A stretch of 64,000 bases of DNA from Charina bottae (taxonomy: Eukaryota > Chordata > Lepidosauria > Squamata > Charinaidae): assembly GCA_023362775.1 (NCBI GenBank), contig JALMGJ010000006.1, forward strand, positions 4,487,001 through 4,551,000, in the 5' to 3' direction. Position 1 is the stretch's first letter. Each line of letters opens with the position of its first letter. Below, one piece after another: positions 1-10,539 of this stretch. The notes under the pieces are model-generated. The model was not told where the DNA came from. It was given only the letters and a program-made list of their open reading frames with translations, and did no database searches. The position numbers and the translations under genes are program-made.

Positions 1-137
1 TTTTTTTGCCCTCAGTCTTTCCCAGCATCAGGGTCTTTTCCAGGGAGTCCTCTCTTCGCATTAGGTGGCCAAAGTATTTGAGCTTCAGCTTCAGTATCTG
101 TCCTTCCAATGAGCAATCAGGGTTGATTTCCTTTAGG
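1..137 (-). mobile_element. Bov-B (RTE) LINE fragment, antisense
   Basis: The sequence matches positions 57880-58015 of the larger Bov-B copy almost base for base (ctttcccagcatcagggtc..., attaggtggccaaagtattt). It encodes the C-terminal RTE segment KYFGHLMRREDSLEKTLMLG on the minus strand. It runs off the left edge of the window, so its true 3' end is not seen, and similarity stops near 137. Confidence 0.85.
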
Positions 138-473
138 ACAGCCATCAATACTGGTAGCTATTGATGAGCTGATCCTCATTAATTTGACTCATTGGATTGC
201 AGCAACTGTACAATTTGAATGTTTTTTGTGTAAAGAATTAGAAAAATGGCTGCATGTTCTGTCTTATATCTCAGGTTCTAAAAGGGCCAAAGATAACTTT
301 TTCAAGAAAAACTAAAGCTGGGAATCTTAATTCTGGTCTATCCCAGATTCAGGCAGCCTTTGGATTGCTGTGGTTTTAGATTAGATAAGCTACAATGAAT
401 TGTGGACCTGTTGAAGGGATGGGTGTTTCTGGGAATGCAATATAACATACAGTATATAAGAGAAGGTCTACAC

Positions 474-788
474 CAAAGCTTTCCAAACTTTTCATGTTGG
501 TGACACACTTTTTAGACATGCATCATTTCGCGACACACTCTTACAGCAGAGCATCATTTCGCAAGACACTCTTACAGCAGGGCACAAGGCAGGCACTAGG
601 ACCTGCGCGGAATCACAGCAGGTTTGGAGGCAGCCAGGCACAAGGCAGGCACTAGGACCTGCGCGGAATCACAGCAGGTTTGGAGGCAGCCAGGCACAAG
701 GCAGGTACTAGGACCTGTGCGGAATCCTGGCAGGGCTCACCGTGACACACCCAGACACTGCAGCGGACACAGAGTTTGGAAAGCTCTG
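474..788. mobile_element. hAT (Buster-like) MITE, copy A1
   Basis: Terminal inverted repeats caaagctttccaaact / agtttggaaagctctg bound 315 bp. Perfect 8-bp target duplications GTCTACAC lie at 466-473 and 789-796. Inside are repeated 'gacacactcttacagcag' units and about 2.7 tandem copies of a roughly 56-bp unit (ggcacaaggcaggcactagg...). There is no transposase. The same internal sequence appears inverted in copy A4 at 35330-35624. Confidence 0.9.
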
Positions 789-795
789 GTCTACA

Positions 796-1428
796 CATTT
801 AGCAAAAGTGACTGACTTGAACAGTAGAGGAATAAATTTCCATATGGTCTTCAAAAATTGCTTGTCCTAGACGAAATCTACCACAAGAGGCAAAATAGAG
901 GTGGGTAATACAATTTTACAGTCAGGAACAACTGCCCCTTTAAAAACAAAACAAAACAAAACTCTAAATCAATCAAGACAGTTAGCACTTATTTCCACAC
1001 TGTCAGAAAGACTAAACGCTGGAGAAATACTGTAGATTGTTTCATGGCCATTTCAAGGATTTTTTGTAAGTTTCTCGATGCACATTCCTGGCAGGAAATG
1101 GCCTTCAAATGGCATCTCTTTGGCAAGTTGATTTCACTTGGAACCCCATTCAAAGGACCGTTTCCTTCGCCCAAGGATATTATTAAGTTGGTATACTTTT
1201 TTTTCCCTCCAGTGGAGGCAAATTATGAATGTGGGCTGCATTAAATGGAAAATCCCTATAATCAACATTTTAATGAGTCAAATCCCTGGTTAATGTGCTC
1301 CCACAGTAAGGCACGCACGTGCAAATGCTTCTCCTTCCAAACTACGGCTGCTTTTGTGCTACTCATTCTGATGGGACGGGGTTTGGCTGCTTAAGGTAAA
1401 TCCTTGAGTAGCTTCAGTGAAGAACTAC
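796..1428. other. no recognised gene or repeat
   Basis: Unique-looking sequence, probably the 3' part or flank of the minus-strand gene. It has a short A-rich run near 945 and a possible minus-strand ATTAAA near 1270. The open frames at 989-1244 on both strands are short and lack splice support. Confidence 0.4.
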
Positions 1429-1429
1429 A

Positions 1430-1512
1430 GCCACTGATGATGTTACCTAGCTGCGTAATGAAACGTCCGCAAGCAAACAACCAAGCTCAGAGAGCACCAA
1501 GGACTCCACGAC
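1430..1512 (+). mobile_element. PLE terminal fragment with hammerhead-like core
   Basis: It matches the PLE terminal sequence seen at 5220-5298 (gctcagagagcaccaaggac). It contains CTGATGA at 1434-1440, a stem-II hairpin (GTTAC...GTAAT) and GAAACGTC at 1460-1467. Stem I is degraded compared with the 5.2-kb copy: the GCA/TGC pairing is lost. Confidence 0.75.
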
Positions 1513-2449
1513 AACAACTATACCATTCCATGGACAGCAAATCAGTTGAGGGAACTTGTTATCCAGAATAAGAGAGCAGCAGCAGCAGCAAACAGAGAGC
1601 TTAGCAGAAAACCTTGAAGAAGAACTCTGGAGGCCGGACAGACCTTTGAAGGACCCCAACTTCTGAGTTACAAGAGGGAGCCCAGCTGCCAAAGCATCAT
1701 GAAAAGAGGATGTTACGCAGTTAAGGTGAACTTAGCAACGTGGTAACAAAACCAAACAGAAGATTTATCTGCCTTTATGACCCTAAAGAACTTCACCTAC
1801 GTACATGTACACACACACATTTCACGATGAGGATGACTGCAGATTTCTTCAACTGAAATAACCATCCCTCCAGGGCCCGATTTACTGACGCTGCACCTCC
1901 GGTAATGGTTTGCTCAGCGACTGGATGCTGGTGCCCCAGTTCTTTTTCTGATGTGGGAAGCCCTGCCTGGCAAGAGACGTTAGGCTCTGAGCCCCCACCT
2001 CCAAGTCCCTTTGGTTCTGGATTTGACGGCAGAGTCAGAATCAACAGGAGGCACTGGTAGCAATAGCAATTAAATCCTATAGTCTCTCCCATGCAAAGGG
2101 CACTTCATTAATTACAAGAAATGTGACTGCTGTGCTGCACAGCTCCTTGAAGACCACGCTGCTTGGTGGAATTAACGGTAGCATTCATGTCGGGAACAGG
2201 AAAGCTATTAGAGATCGAATGGTAAATTCACGGGAACACAAAATGTTTAACACACACAGGCATTTTTATCAAGGAAAAGTCAAGATCTCACCTCTCCTCA
2301 TTCAGATGGTGCTCTACCCGCACACCCTCCTTGCTCGGCACATTAATGTGCATCCCTCAATCAGAGTGTAATTACATTTGCCCACCTTCACCTTGCCTGG
2401 GTCATTTCAAGTCAAAAAGAGTGTTCATGGGGACCTCCTGGTCCAGAAC
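1513..2449. other. mostly unrecognised sequence
   Basis: Apart from the weak terminal-exon candidate at 1882-1966 and an imperfect CAG run near 1578, I see no repeat family or supported gene here. Confidence 0.35.
1882..1966 (-). CDS. possible terminal coding exon (weak)
   Basis: On the minus strand a CTAAC-like branch sequence, a short pyrimidine tract and TTGCCAG precede base 1966. One base completes the phase-2 codon left by the 9637-9782 exon, then 27 codons (QGFPHQKKNWGTS..., ending PLPEVQRQ) lead to a TAA stop at 1882-1884. The composition looks protein-like and the phase fits. However, a second frame across 1793-2092 is also open, the branch point is unusually close to the acceptor, and 27 open codons is not rare by chance. 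An ATTAAA on the minus strand near 1270 could serve as a poly(A) signal. Confidence 0.25.
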
Positions 2450-2454
2450 AGGGA

Positions 2455-2487
<33 letters not shown>

Positions 2488-2850
2488 ATAAACTGGCATG
2501 AACACCGACAGCACTCTGGAATATTCTTCCCCCAGAGATAAGATGGATTCCATCTCTGGTGGCCTTCCGAAAACAACTGAAGACCTGGTTTTGCTACCTC
2601 GCCTGGGGCGGGGAGGGAAGAAATCCCTCCTGGAGATGGCTGGTGCCCTAAATGGCCCTTTAGAGATACATGAGCGGTACCACAACTATCATCGTCATCT
2701 GGATTTTATACTGTATATTGTATTTGTATTCAATATTTATTTATGTTTATGGTATTTTAATGTTTTTATTTTTGTTGTAAACCGCCCAGAGTCCCCCCTT
2801 TGGGGGTAGATGGGCGGTGGCAAAATTTAATAAATAAATAAATACAAATT
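2450..2850 (+). mobile_element. L2-like LINE, 5'-truncated 3' end
   Basis: After a (GATG/ATG)n run it carries the end of the reverse-transcriptase ORF (LPKTTEDLVLLPRLGRGG type), a 3' UTR, and the diagnostic 'accgcccagagtcccc...gggggtagatgggcgg' hairpin followed by (AATAA)n. It is homologous to the antisense copy at 37697-39400. Confidence 0.85.
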
Positions 2851-2965
2851 ACAGTAAATATCCAGATGACCATATGAAGTTGCCTTGCAAGAGAAGGGAC
2901 CCCTGTGTCCTTCTAGCCCAGCCTGCTTCCATCTAGCGTCATATCCAGAGGGATCTGGCTTCAAC

Positions 2966-3370
2966 TGCCACCATTACGGAGGACCCCAAAGGAGCTTTTG
3001 TTTGCATGGGTTATATTTATCATCGATATTTACCATATTAAAAATTAAAATTGACGCATCCGTAGAATATTTATCGAATCGTGTAAAAATAACATTAAAC
3101 CCATTAGATATTAATCGAAGAGAATTAAGATATTCTCATTAGATATTAATTAATTAAGATATTCTCATTAGCTATTAACATAAATAAAATGTTTTTCAGG
3201 AAAAAAACCTACATTTTTTAACAAATAAAAAATAGTAATGAGAAGAGTGACATTGTTTTAAATTTTTGCAAATATCTTCAATATCTGGCAAATAATTTTG
3301 ATTTTGCAGACCCTTGGGAGGGTCTTGGGGGACCCCCAGAGGTTCTCAGACCACACTCTAAGAAACACTG
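2966..3370. mobile_element. old hAT-Charlie-type element, 5' end lost
   Basis: It is collinear with the complete copy at 10149-10530 (ggaggaccccaaa.gagctttt..., agaccacact.taagaaacactg). The 3' terminus aagaaacactg is intact at 3370. The left terminus has diverged and no target duplication is visible. Confidence 0.75.
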
Positions 3371-3374
3371 GTTT

Positions 3375-4540
3375 AAGGAGTGGCAGACAGATGCTACATG
3401 CATGTCCCCTTGCACTCCAAAGCACCTTTTCCCCTGTGAATCCAAAGTCCTTCCCCATTCGTGGACTCCATTCACTTCAGCACTGCTAGGAACTAGCGTC
3501 TAGCGGCCGAGATAGAATTTTACCAGGAAATAACCCAGACCATGATTGTGGAACGGTACATAAGACAAACCATCTTTTTTGACTTCCTCAGCAACCTCAA
3601 GATTTAACAGGGATCAACAAAGGTATGATACGGGAGGAGTAGAGAAAACAAAGTAGAAACAGCAATTGGGGATGACAGATACAACAGAGCTGGGCAAGAT
3701 ATTGGTTCATATTAAGCCTTGCATATTGACAAAGATGGAGCAGATCCTTATAGCCTACAGCTCCTTCTGCTTCTAAGATCGATAAGCAGACACTTTAAAA
3801 TGTACTTTTAGCATGATACCAGAGTATAAATATGGATGATTTTACCTCTGTGTTTATTATGATGGACTGCAGAGCTACTGCTAGGCCCTTTCAGTCATGC
3901 TTTGCAAAGGGTTCCTTATTATTATATTCTTAATTAAATTTATATGCCGCCTGACTCCCAGCAACTCAGGATGGTTTGATAAAATCCACCGAGGTGCCCT
4001 CTGCAACACCAGCATCTGAAGTCACCCTTTTCCACAGCCCTGCAACGTCTCCGATCACGGCCAGCAACGTGGCAGAGTGGGGGAGTGGGGGAACTGTAGG
4101 GAGAGCAGCAAATCAGCTAACTGATCATATGGGGCACCTCTTCCTTTACCTTCTCAGTGCCCCGAAATATAGAAGCCCCCTTTTGCAATTCTTGACTGGT
4201 AGGTTCAACACAGCCCATTGGGGTGGGGTGGGGGTGAACCATTTCGGGATATCAAAATGTATAAAAAATGGGTTCATAATTAATTCCAGACTGTGTTCAT
4301 CCTCAAAAAGCAAGAAAATCAAATAGAAGTGATGGAAAGTGAGGGAGCAGAGGTGAAGTTGTGAGATGACCCAGAAATATCTACTCTTGTTTCCTGTTAA
4401 TGCTTGTTTGGCCAGCACTGGTCTTCCTTTTGACATTCCCACTCTGGACACCTAGTAACATTTTGGTGATGTTTAACAAATGAGTGCAATTGTCATTACA
4501 ATACCCTCAAGACACACCTACACCTTAAGATAGAAGGTAG
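3375..4540. other. unrecognised, with one short LINE tail
   Basis: At 3925-3975 there is a short antisense LINE tail (taaatttatatgccgcctgactcccag). The rest shows no gene or repeat I can support. The two opposing open frames around 4146-4326 lack splice sites. Confidence 0.35.
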
Positions 4541-5090
4541 GTCCCTATTTAGAATAAAATAGAATAATAACTTTATTGTCATCCCACTATACACTATACA
4601 CCAAGTGCACAATAGAATGAAATTTCGTTGCAGTTGGCTCACAATTTCAATCAAACAATAAAATACTACTACTAATAATAAAAAAAACATAGTTACTATA
4701 AAATATACATTCTTTAGCTCACAATTTCAGTCAAACACTAAAATACTAATTAAAAAATCCATAATTACTATAAAATATATATTCTTTACATATCCAACAT
4801 TTCACCTAAAAGGACTTATTTAAGCATTCAAGAATCCAATAGCCTGGGGGACAAAGCTGTTTCCCAATCTGGCTGTTCTACATCGGATACAGTGGAACCT
4901 CTTCCCAGAGGGTAACAAAGAAAACAAACCATGATGAGGATGGGAGGCATCACTGATGATCTTTCGAGCTCTGGACAAACAGCGTGCATGTGATAAATCT
5001 TGGATGAGAGGCAGAGATATCCCAATCGAAGAGAATATTTGTAGCTCAGGGTTGAACTGTGGAGTCCTTGGTGCTCTCTGAGCCTTGTTG

Positions 5091-5142
5091 TTTTCTTGCA
5101 GACGTTTCATTGCCAGGCTAGGCAACATCTTCAGTGCTAAAA
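5091..5142 (-). ncRNA. hammerhead ribozyme motif, minus strand
   Basis: On the minus strand, CTGAAGA (5128-5134) is followed by a stem-II hairpin TTGCC/GGCAA and GAAACGTC (revcomp of 5100-5107). The stem-I strands ttttagca and tgcaagaa pair with one A-A mismatch and one G-U. There is no intramolecular stem III; the palindromic ACGT suggests dimer formation. Confidence 0.72.
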
Positions 5143-5216
5143 GGGAGTGGAACTTGCTCTCTGTTTATATACCCTGGCTTGTCCTGCCAGGGTATATAAA
5201 CAGAGAGCAAGTTCCT

Positions 5217-5266
5217 TTTAGCACTGAAGATGTTGCCTAGCCTGGCAATGAAACGTCTGCAAGAAA
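5217..5266 (+). ncRNA. hammerhead ribozyme motif, plus strand
   Basis: The core is CTGAAGA at 5224-5230, stem II TTGCC/GGCAA, then GAAAC at 5250-5254 and GTC. The predicted cleavage site is after C5257. Stem I pairs ttttagca with tgcaagaa. It is the mirror copy of the motif at 5091-5142. Confidence 0.74.
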
Positions 5267-5584
5267 ACAACAAGGCTCAGAGAGCACCAAGGACTCCACA
5301 GAGATATCCCAATTATCTTTTCTGCTGCCCTTACCACTCTCTGCACAGACTTTCTATCTTTTCCTAGCTCCCTTGATTCTTCCTCATCCCTCATCCATCC
5401 TTTTTCCCAGGGCTCTTTTCTGGCTGGAGACAAGGCATAGTTTGTTGTTTTGACTAAGTGAACAAACTATGATTTGTTGGAAGCAAAAAGGAAGACGTGC
5501 CAAAGTTTCCTGTATAACTAGTTCATGCAGTGCCAAATCCACATTTTCATGGCTACACCAGAACCCATTCATGAGTTAGGACAG

Positions 5585-5880
5585 ACAAAGGATTCTTTTT
5601 AACACAACGTATAATTAAACTTTGGAATTCTCTACCATGAGAATTCTCTACCAAGCTACCAGCTTGGCTGGCTTCCAAAGAGGGCTGGACCAACTCATGG
5701 AAGTCCTGGGGATCAATGGCTCTTAGCCTTGATGGCAGCAGGGCTGCCTCTGAAGGCCATCTGCTGGGACAACAGTGGGTTTCCTTGTGCAGTTGGTTTG
5801 CCGCTGTGAGAACAGACCATCAGACTAGATGGGCCAAGGATCCAATCCAGCAGGGCACTGCTTATGTTCTTATGTTCTCA
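5585..5880 (+). mobile_element. CR1-type LINE 3' end
   Basis: 'ttaaactttggaattctcta' and 'agggctggaccaactcatgg', then 'gaccatcagactagatgggcc', 'ccaatccagcagggc', and a terminal 8-bp repeat ttatgttc twice. This is the CR1 3' UTR layout with its short octamer tail. Confidence 0.72.
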
Positions 5881-6136
5881 CAGGCCTGTCCCAATATCAG
5901 TTAAAAAGTATCCTGCCTTTGCCTTCAAAATTGCCAGTTAAAAAGATTTTGATGTATCTTGAAGTTTGTCAGCCTCTGTGTTCAGTGCACATAACACAGT
6001 ATTTACTAGAACTGTTGACATATTAACCAGTATTTTCAACATGCATTCCGAACTTGCCATCCAGGTTTATTTTGACTTCCTTAGAAACAAGAAGATTCCA
6101 ACCCCCTCATTGGAGAGATGGACATTTTGTACTACA

Positions 6137-6830
6137 TTATTTATATAACCTGAGAGTCAGTTTGGTCTGGTGGCTCCAGGCTAGAAACCAGGTGACTGAG
6201 AGTTCTAGTCCCGCCTTAGGCATTAAATCCGGCTGGGTAACCTTGGGCCAATCACTCTCTCTCAGCCCTAGGAAGGAGCCAATGGCAAACCAGGAGACTG
6301 AGAGTTCTAGTCCCACCTTAGGCAGGAAAGCCGGCTGGGTGACCTTGGGCCAATCACTCTCTCTGAGCCCTAGGAAGGAGCCAATGGCAAACCAGGAGAC
6401 TGAGAGTTCTAGTCCCGCCTTAGGCATGAAAGCCGGCTGGGTGACCTTGGGCCAGTCACTCTCTCTCAGCCCTATGAAGGAGCCAATGGCAAACCAGGAG
6501 ACTGAGAGTTCTAGTCCCGCCTTAGGCAGGAAAGCCGGCTGGGTGACCTTGGGCCAATCATTATCTCTCAGCCCTAGGAAGGAGCCAATGGCAAACCAGG
6601 AGACTGAGAGTTCTAGTCCTGCCTTAGGCATGAAAGCCGGCTGGGTGACCTTGGGCCAGTCCCTGTCTCTCAGCCCTCGGAAGGAGCCAATGGCAAATCA
6701 GGAGACTGAGAGTTCTAGTCCCGCCTTAGGCATGAAAGCTGGCTGGGTGACCTGGGTCACTCTCTCTCAGCCCACGATGTCAGGCTTGGGCGACAAGCCG
6801 GTCAGTTAATTCCTGTCGCAACCAATGGAT
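6137..6830 (+). mobile_element. CORE-SINE with ~6-fold 102-bp internal tandem array
   Basis: The tRNA-like head (gagagtcagtttggtctggtggctccaggctagaaacc) is degraded. The conserved core 'gggtgacctt gggcc' of MIR/CORE SINEs follows. The segment from 'gactgagagttctag' to 'ggcaaaccag' then repeats at exactly 102-bp spacing (for example 6291, 6393, 6495, 6597, 6699). Because 102 is divisible by 3, both strands stay open for more than 160 codons. These frames are artefacts of the repeat and not a gene. Confidence 0.85.
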
Positions 6831-6839
6831 CAACATTCC

Positions 6840-7330
6840 AACTGATCAACATTCAGTTGATCCAAACAATTCTAGGAAGAAAAAAATTATATAACCTGTC
6901 CTACCATGAAGCTCCCCACTTCTGCTGTACAGCTCCCTCCTTTGTTCCTGCAAGTAAGTACTCATACTGATGGCATGGGAAGATGACTCAAACCTGAAAC
7001 AAGAAATATGGCACATCATTAACAAGTACTGTACATGAGGCTGTCTACTGCTGACAGTGTCAATACTGTTGTAAATTCTGTTTGTATTACATGTGGGTTT
7101 ATTTATTATTTTTGAGAGGGCTTTTTTTAGTTTATGAATTGATTTTGATCATTAGCTGTTCAGAACCTTTGGGAATGGGTGACATAGAAATAAAATAAAT
7201 AAATAAGCAAGCAAGCATACATGAGGTATTCCAGAACCTTTCGCTCCTGAGCCAAAGTAATTTCAAGGTCAGGACTAGTGTCTTATATTGGCACTGCTTT
7301 ATTAAAAGGGGAACTGGCCACTAGCAGTGA
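6840..7330. other. no recognised feature
   Basis: The only structure is a short LINE-like tail 'gaataaaataaataaataagcaagcaagca' near 7190-7215. No exon is seen. Confidence 0.35.
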
Positions 7331-7400
7331 CCTCATGGCTCTGTGACTCTCCAGCAACTCTCTGTGACTCTCCAGCAAAGAGAGTCACAGAGCCATGAGG
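7331..7400. repeat. 21-bp perfect inverted repeat (hairpin)
   Basis: cctcatggctctgtgactctc at 7331-7351 is the exact reverse complement of 7380-7400, with a 28-nt loop. The loop repeats part of the left arm (ctctgtgactctccagcaa). There is no mobile-element context. Confidence 0.8.
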
Positions 7401-7636
7401 TTTCTCATTTTTATCACTTTCTGTAAACAAGCAGGAAAAAAGAAAAGTTCAGAAATGGTCAGTTGCTTTTAAAACAAAATGAAACTTTGCATCCTTTACT
7501 CTTTGCCAAATGCACAAAGGCAAAGGAAGACTTTGCGAACTAAATGTGGGTAACTTCCAGAAAGTGAACTTCAGGCAGTCAAACCAATATGCAGGATTTC
7601 ATCATGTGACTGCCAAATGATTTGAGAAATTAAGTA

Positions 7637-8035
7637 CAAGTAGCCCTTGACTTACAACCATTCGTTTAGCGACCGTTCAAAGTTACGATGGCGCTGAAAA
7701 CGCCTTGTGACTGGTCCTCACACTTGTGACTGTCACAGCGTCCCCTGTGGTCACATGACCAAAATTCAGGAGCTTGGCAACTGGCATGTATTTACAACAG
7801 TTGCAGCATCCTGGGGTCACATGATCGCCATTTGAGACCTTCCCATCTGGCTTCCGACAAGCAAAATCAATGGGGAACCCCGTGATTCACTTAACAGCCA
7901 TGGTAATTCACTTAACAACCGCCACAAAAAAGGTCATAAAATCGGGTGCGGTCACGTGACGCCTGGCTTAACCACCGCCCTGCTTAACAACGAATTTTCC
8001 AGTCCCTATTGTGGTCGTAAGTCGAGGACTACCTA
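7637..8035. mobile_element. TA-flanked MITE, 'caggtagtcctc' family
   Basis: Terminal inverted repeats (caagtagcccttgacttac / gtaagtcgaggactaccta) are flanked by TA on both sides. The interior repeats the motifs 'taacaaccgcc' and 'ggtcac(a/g)tga'. It is non-coding. Tc1/mariner ancestry is possible but not shown. Confidence 0.7.
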
Positions 8036-8213
8036 TATTGCCATCTTATATTTCTCTGTCCCTTTTACAACTTGCCCTCTCCCAGTTAAAAAAAAGCCTA
8101 AATAGTATAAGACAATATGACAATAACATTATGCAATTACAAAAAACCTGCAAATTTTAAAAAGTAAAACACAATATAAAAGTCAAAATGACAACAATAT
8201 AAAAATAGGATTA

Positions 8214-8484
8214 GTAAAGGTAAAGGCTTTCCCCTGCAGAGTCATGTCCGACTCTAGGGGCCGGTGCTCATCTCCGTTCCTTAGCCGAAGAGCCAGCCCT
8301 GTACCATCCCACTGAAGTGGTACCTATTCATCTACTTGCATTTGCATGCTTTCGAATTGCTAGGTTGGCAAGAGCTGGAGCTAGTGCGGGAGCTCACTCC
8401 GCACGCGGGGCTAGGGATTCCAACCTCCGAACTTGTGATCTTCCGATCGACAAGCCTGGCGTCTTACCCGCTGAGCCACCACGC
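8214..8484 (-). mobile_element. Sauria-type tRNA SINE
   Basis: Minus-strand reading: 'gtggctcagcgggtaag' (A box), 'ggaggttggaatccc' (B box), body 'gcaatgc...ctagcaattcgaaagcatgc', and the tail 'ctagagtcggacatgact' followed by tttacctttac. The 'agtcgga.a.gact' tail is shared with Bov-B. It is inserted before a CR1 3' end. Confidence 0.85.
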
Positions 8485-8485
8485 C

Positions 8486-8600
8486 CCTTCATTGCATGCG
8501 TTCCAAAGGCCATCAATCTGGGATGCTTCAATTTGGATTTCTGCACTCAGCAGGGGGTTGGGCTCAATGGCCTGAATGGCCCCTTCCAACCGTAGAATTT
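8486..8600 (+). mobile_element. CR1 3' end
   Basis: 'gcagggggttgggctcaatgg', 'cctgaatggccccttccaac' and 'cgtagaattta' are the standard CR1 terminal sequence. It is truncated on its left by the Sauria SINE. Confidence 0.75.
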
Positions 8601-8965
8601 AGAAGGCAGAACTACGCAAGGGAAACCGGAGAGACATCTGGGTGTAAGAGACGAAGACCACGTCACAGAAGTGACTTAAGTGCATCCCCAAAACAGCAAT
8701 AAAATAAGCAAAGCTAACAACCAACCAAAATCAACTTTCTTAAATCAAAGCTTCATAGAATAAAAGAAGAGTAACAAGTAACACAGATCTTTCTGTAACA
8801 AGGTGTATCTGCTCCCAAGCTGTCTACTAGGCTGTGTGTTGACAGATGCAGAGAATTCTCAAAGAAAAACCAGACTACTTGGACTTCGGTGATGGAGGCC
8901 AAATTGTCTCAATATTATCTTGATTTCTAACAACCGTTCCTTACTTAGCAGCACCATTTGCTGTA

Positions 8966-9271
8966 CAGGTAGTCCTCACTTAATGACCACAAAAGGGACT
9001 GTAAAATTAGTTGTTAAGCAGTGCGGTCATTAAGCGACTCATGGGTCATTAAGGCAATCACCATGGTCGTTCAGCGAATCCAGCTTCTCCAATTGACTTT
9101 TTTTGTTGGAAACTGGTCGTAAATGCGAGCCAGCTGCCAAGTGCCCAAATTAAGATCACGTGACTGCGGGGGGTGGTGTGATGGTCGTAAGTGTGAGTAC
9201 AGCACTTTTTCCGAGGCCGTCGTAACTTTGAACTGTCATTAAATGAACGGTCATTAAGCGAGGACTACCTG
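8966..9271. mobile_element. TA-flanked MITE, 'caggtagtcctc' family
   Basis: caggtagtcctcacttaatg at the left and cattaagcgaggactacctg at the right are near-perfect inverted repeats flanked by TA. The interior has 'gatcacgtgactg'. A related copy is at 7637-8035. Confidence 0.8.
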
Positions 9272-9636
9272 TATGCTCTTTCTGCTCCCAGAAGGGGCAA
9301 GGGGCTTGCCCAGCCATTCTGCCTTCTCTTGTTTACGTTGTTTATGAAGAATGGGGGGGGGGGGGTTACAACAAGAACTATGGTGATCTTCTTGAAATAA
9401 TTAAGATACCGTATTTTCTCATCCTCTTCCCCTTCCAAGCATCATGGTTTTGCATTTGGGTTTTCACCATAGTTGAGCCTCTTAGAAATCTCAGGCCAGG
9501 AACCTTACATTTCCCGTCCATAGAGCAGAAGTGCCAGTGGAGTTACCCTCAAAGGGAAGGTGGCCTTGAAGATTCCAGGACTGGGTATTCTCAAGGCAAA
9601 GCACATCTTAGGGGAAAGAGGCAGAGCTGCACATAC

Positions 9637-9782
9637 TTGAACAAAGAGGTCTTGGGCCTTTGAGGTTTCTTCTTGGCAAAGAATGCCGCAAACTCCCTTC
9701 CGGAACTGGCATAGCTAAGCTGAGCTGATGGCTCTGAAGACGCCCGTGTATTTTTCATATCCAGGTACTCAGTGAGCAGCAT
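9637..9782 (-). CDS. putative coding exon (146 nt), same minus-strand gene
   Basis: On the minus strand a strong acceptor (ttgctttttcttctag) precedes base 9782, and the donor GTATGT begins at 9636. The exon reads in phase 0 as 48 codons plus two bases. It starts [19 protein letters not shown], has a serine-rich middle, and ends in a basic [13 protein letters not shown] segment. No transmembrane segment or recognised domain is visible. The flanks carry other families' repeats (a TA-flanked MITE ending at 9271 and a hAT element from 10149), but the exon itself resembles none. It would follow the 41-nt exon across a 15.9-kb, repeat-filled intron. The initial ATG is probably just an internal methionine. 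I cannot assign a gene name. Confidence 0.68.
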
Positions 9783-10148
9783 CTAGAAGAAAAAGCAAAA
9801 GCAAGATCATTCTAAAGAAGCCGTTGAAAGGCTTTATAAATAAATCACAGTTTAACTTCAAGGGATATGGCAGAGCTGAAAGACGGGTATGTTTTTGCTT
9901 AAAAGTTAACCGTCACGGTGAATTCCTGCCAGCAGAAGGTGTCATTCTGGTTTTGCAGAAAACAGGAAAATTTTAAGAAGTTAACATGATCTCAGTGCTG
10001 GCTTTTTATAGGATTGAATCATCTTGAAGAAGAGACTACTTGTGGGAAATTTACAAGATTTCCCCAGAAAACACAACCATGCTGATTTTTGTGCCAAAAG
10101 AGATCCCTAACTTCCTGGGCCTGCAGAGATCTGACCTGCTCTCTAGCA

Positions 10149-10530
10149 CAGCGTTTCTTAAACCTTTTGCTCTCAGGACCCCTTCCCACTTTTAAAAATT
10201 ATGGAGGACCCCAAAAGAGCTTTTGCTTGTATGGGTTTATATGTATCTATATTTACCGTGTTAAAAATTAAAATTGACACATTTGTATTTATTTATTGAA
10301 TCATGTAAAAATAACAATATTAAACCCATTAGATATTAACATAAATAAAATGTTTTTCAGGAAAAAAACTGTATTTTTTGACAAATAAAAAATAATAATG
10401 AGAAGAGTGACATGGTCTTAAATTTTTGCAGGTATCTTCGATAACTGGCAAATAATTTTGATTTCGCAGACCTCTGAGAGGGTCTTGGGGGAGGTCCAGG
10501 GGTCCTCAGACCACACTTTAAGAAACACTG
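10149..10530. mobile_element. hAT-Charlie-type non-autonomous element, complete
   Basis: cagcgtttcttaaaccttt and aaagtgtggtc...aagaaacactg bound 382 bp. The 8-bp target duplication CTCTAGCA is perfect (10141-10148 and 10531-10538). The interior is AT-rich and homologous to the 2966-3370 copy and to widespread amniote Charlie-type elements. There is no transposase ORF. Confidence 0.88.
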
Positions 10531-10539
10531 CTCTAGCAA

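Larger units (their letters stand above)
5027..5298. mobile_element. palindromic non-autonomous PLE unit
   Basis: It is flanked by a perfect 15-bp target duplication CAGAGATATCCCAAT (5012-5026 and 5299-5313), inside an antisense LINE. The unit is a near-perfect inverted repeat: arms of about 118 bp (roughly 5060-5178 and 5186-5300) share one 4-nt indel, and the innermost 30 bp are exact. Each arm carries a hammerhead-like core on opposite strands. It has no coding sequence. The left boundary (cgaagagaatatttgtagct) matches the left end of the PLE at 59280-59561. Confidence 0.82.
4545..5330 (-). mobile_element. CR1-group LINE 3' region (Rex/Babar-like?), antisense, interrupted
   Basis: 'aataactttattgtcatcc' followed by 'agcctgggggacaaagctgttt' and 'ggaacctcttcccagagggtaac' is the antisense 3' region of a LINE. 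It encodes ...SKTALSPRLLDS... on the minus strand. It is split at 5026 by the PLE insertion and continues after 5299. The family assignment is uncertain. Confidence 0.45.

Noticed and set aside
6054..6809. 251-codon plus-strand ORF with a 34-residue repeat
   Set aside because: Entirely made by the 102-bp SINE-core array; the reverse strand is open for the same reason.
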